A stretch of 64,000 nt of DNA, from the NCBI RefSeq assembly GCF_040712315.1, contig NC_134023.1, positions 19,769,421 through 19,833,420 of the forward strand, read 5' to 3'. This document shows, piece after piece, positions 45,625-57,181 of this stretch (positions are counted from its first letter, which is position 1; each line of letters begins with the position of its first letter). This DNA comes from Castanea sativa. Its lineage: Eukaryota; Streptophyta; Magnoliopsida; Fagales; Fagaceae. The notes beneath the pieces are model-generated. The model was given only the letters and a program-made list of their open reading frames with translations. It was not told the DNA's origin and searched no databases. A program made the position numbers and the translations under genes.

Positions 45625-47517
45625 TCACTTGGAACCCTTTTTCTACCACACCTTGGAAGAACCTTTCCTTCTCGCAAACCCTTGAATTGGAGGTGAGGGG
45701 GAAGAATTGATATCGTTCAAGTTTGAAAGGAACATGAGGGCTTTGAGAAGATCTCAAAGAGGAGAAAATGAGGACGGAAACTGATTCTGGTTTCCCGACG
45801 CCATCATGCTGTTGCTATTTTGAGTGGCTAACCACTTATAGCAATTCGGTCGAGTATGACCAGTTGCTCCACAGTGATGACAGAGATGCTGCTTCTTTTG
45901 TTTAGGCCTTTGAGAGTTAGCCTTCTTAGCCCTAGGGTTTTTAACTTCCTTATTATCCTGCTTAGGGGGTGCTCCTAAGATAGATTTACCATTGTCTATG
46001 TTCTCACTAGCTAATTCATTTTTAACATTAGTGTTCTCATTTTCAACATTATTGCTAGGAGGAACAAAAACAGTAGTATTAGAAGAAGTAATATTAGAGG
46101 AAGAAAAATCATACCCTAAACCTGTTCAATTTGAAGCAGATTTTTGAAAACTTAGCATCTCATCGAGCTTAGAGCTTGAAGTCCTTTCCAACTGAGCTCT
46201 GACTTGGAATAGTTTTGCCTCAAGCTTATTAGTCTTCTCAGCCAAGAAGTTATTCTCAAACCTCAGTGCTCCAATAGTTTGATTTGCTTCGTCAAACTTT
46301 GTGGAAAGCTTTTCACGTTCAAGCTCCACATCACTAAGCTTCTTGGTGGTCAACCTATACAGCTTCTCGTGCTTTTCTGAGACTTCGTATAACTTAGCAT
46401 AGGCTGTGTGAATGTCATCTTGATCATCCATCTTCTCAAACTTGGATTCCACCAATTCCTCTTCTTCATCCACATCTTCAATAATCCCCTAATTGGATTA
46501 ACTGTGACAGTGAAGGCATTCAAGATTCTGTCATCCTCATTGTCGGAATCATCTTCAGGCTCGGTGTCGCTTAGCGTAACAGCAAATGCCTTGCTTTTCC
46601 CAATTGTCTTGAGATATGTTGGGCACTCCTATTTCATGTGTCTGAAGCCTTGGCACCCAAAGCACTTAGGTCCTATAGAAACAGTGTACTGACCGCCATC
46701 CCTAGCATTCTTCTTCCCTTTGTCTTAGCCCTTGAACTGAGAAGAACTGGATTGTCTACGGTCCTTGTTGAAGCCTTTCCCATTGGTATTCTTCATAAAC
46801 TTCTTGAATTACCTAGTGCTGTAGGACTTCATCTTAGAATCTTCATCATTTGAGGACTCTTTTATCTCATTGCTCTTGGCCTTCAGTGCCATACTCTTGC
46901 TCTTTCTAGAGTTTTCAATTTTAGACAAACCCAACTCATAGGTCTGTAGATTTCCAACCAGCTCTATCAAAGGAATTTTATCAATATCCTTTGATTCTTC
47001 AATCGCAGTGATCTTGGCATGGAATCTTTCGAGCAGAGATCTGAGCACCTTTCTCACAATCTTGGGTAGTTTCTCCAAGATTAAAGGCAGAGTTCACTAT
47101 GTCTTTGAGTTTGGCATAGAACTCATCAAATTACTCATCCTCCTCCATCTTTATCTCTTCGAAGCTTGTAGTAAGCCTCTGTAGCTTCGAATCTTTGATA
47201 GCCTTTATTCCCTCATAGGTTGTCTAGAGGATGGTGCATGCTTCCTTTGCAGTTTCACTGGAGGATATCTTCTTAAACTCCTCATTCGTGACTGCACTGA
47301 ACAACGCATTCAATGCCCTGCTGTTGAAGTTTGCCGCCTTGATCTTAGCCTCATCCTAGTCGGCCGGTGCTTCCTTTGGCTTGGTCTAGCCAATCTCTAC
47401 AGCTTGCCATGCCTTCTCATCTAGAGATTGTAAAAAAGTTCTCACGCATACTTTCCAGTATGCATAGTTAGTTCCATTAAATGAAGGACGGATAATAAAA
47501 GATTGTCCTCTATCCAT
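45625..47517 (-). pseudogene. Element F gag (UBN2-type), many breaks
   Basis: Start ATG at 47515-47517, end TGA at 45625-45627 after ...KGSK. Stops and frameshifts are scattered through it, including near 47410, 47220, 47065 and 46490, while open stretches such as KLYEVSEKHEKLYRLTTKKL remain. It is collinear with element C gag. Confidence 0.85.
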
Positions 47518-47574
47518 GACAAACAGGGGTCAATGGATCACACACAAGAATTAAACCCTAATCAGAGTATGCCC

Positions 47575-47586
47575 GCTCTGATACCA
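47575..47586 (-). other. Primer-binding site, outer copy (element F)
   Basis: Reverse-strand TGGTATCAGAGC, two bases from the 5' LTR. Confidence 0.95.
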
Positions 47587-47588
47587 CT

Positions 47589-48609
47589 TGATAGGCCAAA
47601 AACGTATTGACCCCTTGTGATGGATTAATTGATTAATTAGCCAAGTTTAATTAATTAATCAATTTAACATGCAAATGCGTGGTAGCACAAACAAATCACC
47701 AATAAACTAAAGTGCAGCAAAAAATAAATTTGACACGGTGATTTTAAGATCACCAATCCCGAGAATCCTACCGGGTGATTTTAAGGTCACCAATCCCGAG
47801 AATCCACTATTATCACAACAAGCGGTTACAAGTAAAGAAATCTCAGTACCTTATGCCAACCTACAGTTGAACCCTTACCCCAATACCCAATTGGACTTGT
47901 TCTATAGTGACAATCTCTCCCTTTTGATACACGGCTCCCAGTACGAGACTAACCAATAGCGCGGATCCTAGTACACGACTTTAATCACCAACTTGAGAAA
48001 GATGTTGGCTGCAAAGTTCTTTAGTTCATCCTCACCATGAAGAACAAGAAGATGCTTGGTTACAAAACCCTATGGTGTACAAACACAGCAGCTTCTTCAC
48101 AAAGAGATGAACTAGGGCAAACTTTGTCTCCGGTCACAAATTGCTTGAACAGACTTTGCTCAATGCTTGTGCAACTTGTGTCTTCAACTGTGCAACCAGA
48201 TACGACCCTTAAAATAATCCTTTTATATGTCTAGGGTTTTGAGAAAAGAAGGCCCAAAAACATATCTACGGATTGGAATCAAAACAAATCTGGAATTCTA
48301 TATTTCTTAAACCTCAACAGCTTTAGGTGTTAAAATGCTGTCGAGCAGCTGTCAAGCCATGGGGCTGGAACAGCTTCTTAAGCTCGATAGATGCTAGCTG
48401 TTAAGCTTTAATGACAGGCACTTCTTCAACTTGTTTCTTAGACAGACTTGTATGACTTTAACACTTGATCTTGAAACCTTGTTTCTTGAATTATTAAAAA
48501 CATCCTAGATTTACCTAAATACAAGCAAAGTACGTTTTGTCAAAGGATTAGCCAATTACATAAAAGAACGACATATGTTTTTAACAAGTGAACCACATAT
48601 GTCCTAACA
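47589..48609 (-). mobile_element. 5' LTR of element F
   Basis: 1021 bp with intact ends. It lies directly beside TGGTATGTAGTGGCATAGG of the Tat pol. Its sequence provides the right-hand parent of hybrid LTR G. Confidence 0.92.
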
Positions 48610-49001
48610 TGGTATGTAGTGGCATAGGTGGCATATTCTTCAGATCTCCATGAACTTGGCATTGATGGCACTTCCGGACAAGAGCTGTGCAGTCGACTTC
48701 CATAGCAGTCTAGTAATAACCTTGCCTCGTTATCTTTTGGGATAACATGTGTGCATTCATATATGGCTCATAACTTGACTCATGAACCTCTTCAATTATT
48801 TGTTGTATTTCCTTAGCGGTCACGCAAAGGAGATAAATTCCATCATATGATCTTCTATAAAGCCTCTCTCCACAAATAATATAATTAGTAGACAGCCTCC
48901 TAATGGTCAATTGGTCATTCTTGTTTGCAGACTTTTGGGTATGTCTCATCCTTAAGGTACTATAGGATATCTAAGTACCATTCTCCTTCTCCATTCTTTT
49001 T
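48610..49001 (-). pseudogene. Tat pol segment, integrase zinc-finger region, duplicate 1
   Basis: Encodes RRLSTNYIICGERLYRRSYD, HESSYEPYMNAHM and, further on, CHQCQVHGD: the HHCC zinc-binding region of integrase. It is nearly identical to 51440-51832. The two copies are separated by hybrid LTR G. Confidence 0.85.
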
Positions 49002-51439
49002 TGATAGGCCAAAAACATATTGACCCCTTATAATGAATTAACCAATTAATTAGCGAAGTGGATTTATTAGGTTCAATTACATGCAATGAGTGTGGCAGCA
49101 CAAATAAATCACCAAATAACTAAATATACAGCAGAAATTAAATGACATGGTAATTTGTTTACGAATGGGGAAAACCTGTACGGCAAAAACCCCGTGGGGT
49201 GATTTTAAGGTCACCACTCCGGAGAATCCACTATTATCAAAACAAGCGGTTACAAGTAAAGGAATCCCAGTACCTTATACCAACCTACAGTTGAACCCTT
49301 ATCCCAATGTTAGGATTAATGCCCTTAAATCCTATTGTATGATGCTATGTATGTTATTATTTATGACATTATGTATGACTTAATGTTGTGTTTAATAAAG
49401 TTGTCTTATTATTATCTTAAAATAATGGTAACATGAATATTTGGACATTATCATATAGTCCATGAGATGCATTGTATGTGATTTATGTGATTTAGTCACA
49501 GAAGATGTAAATCACAAGTTCCTTGTAAACTCAAAATGTAGTTCGTTGTCAGTGATAAAATTGGACGTTCATCTGCGAAGACTACAATGTATCAACTAAG
49601 ATAATTTGTCTTGATCATGGAAATGCAGATTTCTAGTTGGTATGTTGATATGTTTTAAGAGTTAAAACATATTAAACCGGACCGGTGTGAGATTTATTAT
49701 TTACCTAATGACTGTCAAATGAATAATAAACTTATGGCTTATATTTGCATGAACTCTTAATCCTAAGAGAATAATGGACTTGATCATGAGGTGTAGGTTG
49801 CTTTGATATATTAGGAGTGAGATCTAGATTAATGGTCAAAAACTCAGTATATTGGGCAACCACATTTAGTGTTGATGAAACATATATTCTCAAAATGGAA
49901 TTCATAGTCTCTTAACGGAGATACAAAATATTCCCTTGAGATAAGTTTAATGGGTTTGTTATTCAGAGAGTTAGGCCTAACCACTTTGGTAAGAAGATAC
50001 TAAAGTATATATTTATGGAATTGGATTTCATAAATATATGATGAATAACCTTAAAGGATTAAACCGGGTACTTAAGAATAAGATGTAGTAATCTACAAAG
50101 AGATAGTCTTCTTTCATGACTTTGTATTACTACGAATATTTTATGAAGGAGTTGCATGTACAATAAAGTCTTGGGATATAATTTATAGATAAGGCCTAGA
50201 GTGCAACAATATTTATATAGTGGTATTAAATATACTTAATGGTAACTTTGGACTTGTCAAGAGTTGACAGAAAAGCCCAAGGCCCATTGGAGCTAGTGTC
50301 TTATTTGTCCCTTTTGGTCCCACCAAACACTTAAGGCCAATTGGAAAGGCCCAAAAGGCCAGCCCAATTAGATAATCAATTAGACACAAAGGGAGAAACA
50401 TACAGAATTTCCTGTAGAGATTTTGTAAGAACATTATTGTGAAGTGGTGTAAGAAGTGTTAGACACTCCTTGACCTTTTCCCTTTGGAACTGATTGAGAG
50501 ACCACACATCTTGGGCGTTAGTGGAATTGGAGTGAAGATTGAAAGTATTCTCAAGCGATTTTGATCTTCAATTTTGAAATTCACCGCTCCAAGGTACACT
50601 CTCTTGTTCTTAAATTCTGAAACTTACATAGTGCATGTTAACTTTTATGAATGAAGTAGATCCATTATTTTTCCGCTGCGCACATGCATATTTCCATCAC
50701 CCAATACCCAATTGGACTTGTTTAGTACTGACAATCTCTCCTTTTCAATGCACGGCTCCCAGTACGTGACAAACCAATTGCGCGGATCCTAGTACGTAAC
50801 TTTAATCACCAACTTGAGAAAGATGTTGGCTGCAAAGTTCTTTAGTTCATCCTCACGATGAAGAACAAGAAAATGCTTGGTTACAAAACCCTACGGTGTA
50901 CAAACACAGTAGCTTCTTCACAAAGAGATGAACTAGGGCAAACTTTGCCTCCGGTCACAAATTGCTTGAACAGACTTTGCTCAATGCTTGTGCAACTTGT
51001 GTCTTCAATTGTGCAACTAGATACGGCCCTTAAAATAATCCTTTTATATGTCTAGGGTTATGAGAAAAGAAAGCCCAAAGACATATCCACAGATTAGAAT
51101 CAAAACAGATCTGGAATTCTATTTTTCTTAAACCTCAACAGCTAGAGGTGTCGAGATGCTATCGAGCAACTATCGAGCCTCGAGGCTGGAACAGCTTAAG
51201 CTCGATAGATGCTAGCTGTCAAGCTAGCTGTCGAGCTTTAATGGTAGACACTTCTTCAACTTGTTTCTTAGACATACTTGCATGGCTTTAACACTTGATC
51301 TTGAAACCTTGTTTCTTGAATTATTAAAAACATCCTAGATCTACCAAAATACAAGCAAAGTGCGTTTTGTCAAAGGATTGGCCAATTACATAAAAGAACG
51401 ACATATGTTCTTAACAAGTGAACCACATATGTCCTAACA
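49002..51439 (-). mobile_element. Hybrid LTR G (solo), carrying LTR-1 copy d
   Basis: Termini GGCCTATCA at 49002 and TGTTAGGACATATG at 51439. The left flank is the same as that of LTR H, and the right flank (TGGTA...) the same as that of LTR F. Internally the left side carries H-type bases (for example GACAAACC at 50768-50775) and the right side F-type bases (GCGGATCCTAG at 50782-50792). Confidence 0.88.
49308..50699 (+). mobile_element. Solo LTR, LTR-1 family copy d, inside LTR G
   Basis: TGTTAGGATTAATGCCC at 49308 to CATATTTCCATCA at 50699, flanked by CCCAA (49303-49307 and 50700-50704). Four related LTRs in the window show the empty site CCCCAATACCCAATTGG. Confidence 0.96.
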
Positions 51440-51832
51440 TGGTATGTAGTGGCATAGGTGGCATATGCTTTAGATCTCCACAAACTTGGCATTGATGGCA
51501 CTTCCGGACAAAAGCTGCGTAGTCGGCTTCCATAGTAGTCCAGTAATAACCTTGCCTCATTCTCTTTTGGGATTACATGTGTGCATTCATATGTGGCTTA
51601 TAACTTGACTCATGAACCTCTTCAATTATTTGTTGTGCTTCCTTAGCGATCATGCAAAGGAGATAAATTCCATCATATGATCTTCTGTAAAACCTCTCTC
51701 CACAAATAATATAATTAGTAGACAGCCTCCTAATGGTCAATTGGTCATTCTTGTTTGCAGACTTTTGGGTATGTCTCATCCTTAAGGTACTATAAGATAT
51801 TTAAGTGCCATTCTCCTTCTCCATTTTTTTTT
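51440..51832 (-). pseudogene. Tat pol segment, integrase zinc-finger region, duplicate 2
   Basis: Second copy of the ~392-bp segment at 48610-49001, with the same frame (RRLSTNYIICGERFYRRSYD) and a few substitutions. Confidence 0.87.
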
Positions 51833-52843
51833 TGATAGGCCAAAAACATATTGACCCTTATAATTAATTAACTAATTAATTAGCGAAGTGAATTTATTAG
51901 GTTCAATTACATGCAATGAGCGTGGCAGCACAAACAAATCACCAAATAACTAAATATGCAGTAGAAATTAAATGACACGGTAATTTTTTTATGAATGGGG
52001 AAAACCTGTACGGCAAAAACCCTATGGTGTGATTTTAAGGTCACCATTCTGGAGAATCCATTATTATCAAAACAAGTGGTTACAAGTAAAGGAATCCCAG
52101 TACCTTATACCAACCTACAGTTGAACCCTTAGCCCAATACCCAATTAGGTTTGTTTAGTACAGACAATCTCTCCTTTTCAATGCAGGGCTCCTAGTACGT
52201 GACAAACCAATTGCGCAGATCCCAATATGCAACTTCAATCACCAACTAGAGAAGGATTGTTGGCTGTAAAGTTCTTCAGTTCATCACACGATGAAGATCG
52301 AGAAGCTCCTTGGTTACAAAACCTTACGGTGTACAAACACAGCAGCTTCTTCACAAGAAAGATGAACAAGGGAAAAACTAGGTCTACAGTCACAATTTGC
52401 TTGAACAAACTTCGCTCAACACTTGTGTAACTTGGGTCTCCTTTGATGGCCCTTAAAATAATCCTTTTATATGTCTAGGGTTGTGAGAAAAGAAAGCTCA
52501 AACACACAATCACGGATTGAATGAAAAACATACTCGAAAATGAGTTTCATAAATCTTAACAGATACCCTATCTGTTGAGTTGCTATCGAGCCACAAGTTA
52601 GAACAGCTCTTCAAGGCTCAATAGATGCTAGCTATCAAGCTTTAATGAATAGCACTTTTCACACTTGAATCTTGGACAAACTTATATGGCTTTAACACTT
52701 GGTCTTGAAACGAGGTTTCTTGAAGTATTAAACACATCCTAGATCTTTCCAATTACAAGTAAAGTGCGTTTTGTCAAAAGATTAGCCAATTACATAAAAT
52801 AATGACATATTTTCCTAACATGTGAAACACATATGTCCTAACA
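51833..52843 (-). mobile_element. Solo LTR H
   Basis: 1011 bp, ends TGTTAGGACATATG (reverse) and GGCCTATCA. Flanks TTTTT/TTTTC are consistent with a TSD in a T run. Removing it restores Tat pol continuity (TIEEDGEN on one side, GEGEW on the other). Confidence 0.85.
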
Positions 52844-54144
52844 TTTTCCCCATCTTCTTCTATTGTCATGTAATAAGGTGGCTTTTCTTTTTGTTCCACC
52901 ACTATTGGTCTAGCTTCATCCTCCTTAGGTCCATCCATCATGGATGCCATTATTGCTAAAGCGTCTACAATCTGATTCTGCATCCTTGGCACATATTGGT
53001 ATTGGATCTTGCCGAATATCAGGGCCCACTTCTGAAGACATTCATGATAAGGCATTAGCCTTTCTTCCTTGATCTTCCATCTGTTTTGAATCTACGAGAT
53101 TATCAAGGCTAAGTCACTTTACACCTCCAACTCTTTCACTTCAAGGCCCAGGGTTGCTCGTAACCCCATAATGCAAGCTTCATATTTAGTGGCATTGTTA
53201 GTAGCAAGAAAGTTAAGTCTATTAGAAAATGGAATGTGTGTCCCTTTTGGAGAAATTAAGAGAACCCTAGTGCCACTTCCATTTTGATTAGTTGCTCAAT
53301 CAAAATATATCTTCCATGATTTCACCTCGATCCCCATGATATCTTTATCTGGAAAGTCTCCTTGGATTTCTTCAGCTTTTTTAGGTGAATAGTGGGCTAA
53401 GTGGTCAACAATTGCTCTCCCCTTTATAGATTTCTATATCACATATTTAATATCAAATTCTCACAAAAGCAAAACCCATTTAGCTGTCTTTCCATCTTGC
53501 ACGGGCTTCTACATTAGATATTTCAATGGGTCCATTCTTACAATCAACAAGACTTTGTAAGCAGGCATATAATGTCTGAGTTTGCAGGTTGCCCATACAA
53601 GTGCTACACATGTCTTCTCAAGTGGTGAATACTTTTCTTCATAAGGCAACATCTTCTTGCTGATGTAGTAGATTGCATTCTTTTTTCTAGTCTCCTCTAG
53701 GTATTGAGTAAGCAAAGCCCCCATCGATGTATCCGTAGTTGTGAGATACAACAACAATGGTTCTTTAGGTACTAGTGGAACCAGTGTTGGTGGCTTCATC
53801 AAATAATTCTTGATCTTCTCAAAGGCTTCTTAACATTGTTCATTCCATACTGTGGGAACTTCTTTCTTAAGCAGTTGGAAAATTGATTCACATATCATGG
53901 TGAACTGGGCTATGAATCTGCGAATGTATTGTATCCTCTCTAAAAACCCTTAAATCTCCTTCTCAGTCCTTGAAGGCTTTATTTCTACAATTTCTTTAAT
54001 TTTTTTAGGATCGACTTCAATTTCTCTTTGACTTACCTAAACCTTAACAACTTTTCGAATGTGACTCCGAAAGTGCACTTCTTTGGATTTAACCACAACT
54101 TGTAGAGCTGGTATATGCCCTACATAGTCTTAGGACTTCACTAT
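52844..54144 (-). pseudogene. Reverse Tat-type pol: end of RT, RNase H and second (archaeal-type) RNase H
   Basis: From the right: LWLNPKKCTFGVTFEK (RT end), LLYLTTTDTSMGALLTQYLE with SPLEKTCVALVWA (RNase H, 53509-53802), then WKIYFD ... FLATNNATKYEACIMGLRAT (second RNase H near 53120-53320) and LMPYHECLQKWALIFGKIQY. A second RNase H domain is diagnostic of the Tat lineage. Stops are present. Confidence 0.85.
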
Positions 54145-55322
54145 TGATGGAAATATGCATGAATGCAGCGGAAAATAAACGAATCTACTTCATTCGTAGT
54201 TGTTAACATGTACTATGTAAGTTTCAGAATATAGAACAAGAGAGTGTACCTTGGAGCGGTGAATTTCAAAACCGAAGATCAAAAGCACTTGGGAACACGT
54301 TCAATCTTCACTCCAATTCCACTAACACCAAAGATATATGGTCTCTCAATCAGTTTCAAAGGGAGAATGATAGAGTGTCTCACTCTCACATACACACCAT
54401 TTCATAATGATGTTTCTCTCTTTCATACATTAAAATTTTGTATGTTTCTCTCCTTATAACTGATTATCTAATTGGGCTAGCCTTTTAGGCCTTTCCAATT
54501 GGGCTTTAGTATGTGACTTGGAGTGGGACCAAAAGAGACCAATAAGACACTAGCTCCAATTGGGCCCTTTTGTCATACATTAAAATTCAATTTCATAAAT
54601 ATATACTTTAGTAACTTCTTACCAAAGTGGTTAGGCCTAACTCTCTGAATAACTGAACCCATTAAACTTATCTCAAGGGAATATTTTATATCTCCAGGGA
54701 ATATTTTATATCTCCATTAAGAGACTATGAATTCCATTTGAGAATATACGTTCATCAACATTAAATGTAGCTGCCCAACATACTGAGGTTTTGACCATTA
54801 CTTTAGATCTCACTCTTGATATATCAAAGCAACATACACTTCATGATCAGGTCCATTATCCTCTTAGGATTAAGAGTTCATGTAAATAGAAGTCATGAGA
54901 TTTATTATTTTATTGATAGTCGTTAGGATAATAATAAATCTCACAGCGGTCCAGTTCAATATGTCTTAACTCTTAAAACATATCAACATACCAACTAGAA
55001 GTCCCCACTTTCATGATCAAGACAAATCATCTTAGTTGATATGTTATAGTCTTTGCAGATGAAATGCTCAATTTCATCACCGACTACGAACTACAATTCT
55101 GAGTTTACAAAGAACTTGTGATTTATATCTTCTGTGACTTTTTATATAAATCACATACTAAGCATCTCATGGACTATATGATAATGTCTCATATTCATGT
55201 TACCATTATTTTAGATAATAATAAAACAACTTTATTAATCACAATATTAAGTCATACATCATGTCATACATAATATTATACATAGCATCATACAATAGGA
55301 TTTAAGGGCACTAATCCTAACA
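54145..55322 (-). mobile_element. Solo LTR, LTR-1 family copy e, in Tat RT
   Basis: Flanked by ACTAT (54140-54144 and 55323-55327), splitting the RT just after YVDDMI(V). The copy is shortened to 1178 bp by a deletion near 54575 that joins GGGCCCTTTTGTCATACATT to distal sequence. Confidence 0.94.
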
Positions 55323-56386
55323 ACTATCATATCATCAACATAAACCTCTACTTCTTTGTGGATCAAATCATGCAACAAAGTAGTGGCTGCACGTTGGTAA
55401 GTGGCGCCGGCATTCTTAAGGCCAAATGGCATGACCTTGTAGCAAAATGTCTCCCATAGAGTAATGAAGGAGGTTTTCTTCATATCATTTGGAGCCATCT
55501 TAATTTAATTGTACCCTAAAAATCCATCCATAAATGATAGCAAGGCATATCCTGTTGTGTTATCAACCAAGATGTCAATGTGAGGCAAAGGAAAATCATT
55601 TTTTGGGCTGGCCTTATTCAGATCTCGGTAGTCTACACACATTCTCACTTTCCTAGCTTTCTTTGGCACTGGAACAACATTAGCTAACCATTTTGGGTAA
55701 TTGACCACCCTTAAGAATCCTGCATTTTACTGTTTCTTGACCTCTTCCTTGATCTTAAGAGTCCACTTTAGCTTCATTCTTCTCAATTTCTACTTGACTA
55801 GCTTCATGGTTGGATCTGTTAGGATGCAATGTTGTACTATATCTATATCAATCTCAGGCATGTTTGCGTCTGACCATGCAAATACCTGTTTGAATTTTGT
55901 CAATAGGGCAACTAATGCATCTTTCTCAGAGGTGGTTAGGGTATTGCCCACTTGTATCATTTTAGGTTCATCATCAGTTTCTAGGTTAATAGGTTGGGTT
56001 TCTTTTTTTTATAGGTTCTAAATGCCATTTTTTAATTCCTTATTATTAAGAGTTTCTTTACCAATTTCAGAAATAATAACATTCAAATTCAACAAATAAG
56101 CAGAATCAAAAATCATATTATAAGGAAAAAAGTTATCAATATACTCAACAGACTCAATAGACTTAACTAAAATAGACACAATAGGAATACTATCATAAAC
56201 AGACTTGTCAGGAATAGTAATACTAGTAGAAATAGACTTAATAGGGACAAAAACAATATTCTTGATGGGGGTGACTGGCCCGATGGTCTTGATCTTCCCG
56301 GCAGGAGTGATTGGCTTAATGGGCTTGATCTTCTTCGTGGAGTCCTCCATGGGGTGGGCAGCTCCCTCCCATGCCCAGTTCTTCAA
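55323..56386 (-). pseudogene. Reverse Tat-type pol: reverse transcriptase and upstream polyprotein
   Basis: RT motifs: NYPKWLANVVPVPKKARKVR, MCVDYRDLNKASPKNDFPLP, CYKVMPFGLKNAGATYQRA and VEVYVDDMIV (catalytic YVDD). Upstream, WSDANMPEIDIDIV precedes RT, and a further open frame 56018-56386 rich in Lys/Pro/Ile is not recognised. Stops occur, for example near 55500. The protease, gag and 5' LTR of this element are absent: near 56390 the sequence changes to the leader of LTR-1 copy f. Confidence 0.85.
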
Positions 56387-57167
56387 CTCAGTCGTGGCTT
56401 CAACAATGGCAGGTGGCTCCCAGTGAGTTCTTTCTTCCCCAGTATTAGTATCGTGAAGAGGTGCTTACCCACACTACTATGAACCAATAATGGAGGCCGT
56501 GAGATCCAACTCTTATATCTCTCTCCCACTAGATGTTTTAAAATAAAGGTTTTTAAATATAAAACATGCATAATCTAATTACACATCACCTTGCTCTTTA
56601 TACATGTGAAAACACTTAGAAAAAATTCTGATATTCTTTCTTTCGATCGATCAAATGTGCCCCTCGATCAATCGAAAAAATTAAAAAATTCGAACTTGAC
56701 CATCTGACTTGTTCGATTGATACTAGATCGCCTCTCGATCGATCGAAAAAACAAATTCGATCAATCAAATAGCAATAAAAAATCAATCGATTTAAAAAGC
56801 TTGATCACTGTTTCACTCGATCGATCGAAAGTCATTTTCGATCGATCGAAACTCAAGAAACTCGAATTTCCAGATTTTCCCTAAGGCAATTTTCAACGGT
56901 ATTTCAAAAACAAACAACCAACATATGAACATGATTAACAGAGATTGATATCTAAACTGATTTCCATTGATGTTATAGCCTTAAAGTTCAAATTAACATA
57001 CTTAATACCAAACTTAAATAATATCATAACATCAATTTCAGTTTTCATCAAAACATAATTTCAATCACCATGAAGAAAATCAATTAAATAACTTTCTAAC
57101 GTCATGAAATTATTATTCTTGATTCCAAAACTCACACAACATGTTATACAAATTGAAAATGAAGACC
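56387..57167 (-). other. 5' leader of the LTR-1 family element, with TCGATCGA tract
   Basis: It follows the primer site of LTR-1 copy f in reverse. No gene. A dense tract of TCGATCGATCGAAA words lies at 56643-56846. It stops near 56390 against Tat pol. Confidence 0.5.
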
Positions 57168-57179
57168 GCTCTGATACCA
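57168..57179 (-). other. Primer-binding site of the LTR-1 family
   Basis: Reverse-strand TGGTATCAGAGC, two bases (AA) from the end of LTR-1 copy f. It proves that the LTR-1 repeats are LTRs. Confidence 0.93.
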
Positions 57180-57181
57180 TT

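Larger units (their letters stand above)
41986..48609 (-). mobile_element. Compound element F: tandem LTR-sharing copies of the C-type element
   Basis: The block is bounded by the duplication TGGTA (41981-41985 and 48610-48614). Read in reverse: 5' LTR 47589-48609, primer site, gag 45625-47517, spacer, ORF2 43120-43679, polypurine tract, a shortened LTR 42230-42753, then a second primer site 42216-42227, gag start 42001-42158 and a 15-bp stub of an outer 3' LTR (41986-42000). So two elements share one LTR, as produced by LTR-LTR recombination, with a later deletion at the left end. It sits in the Tat integrase gene. Confidence 0.87.
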
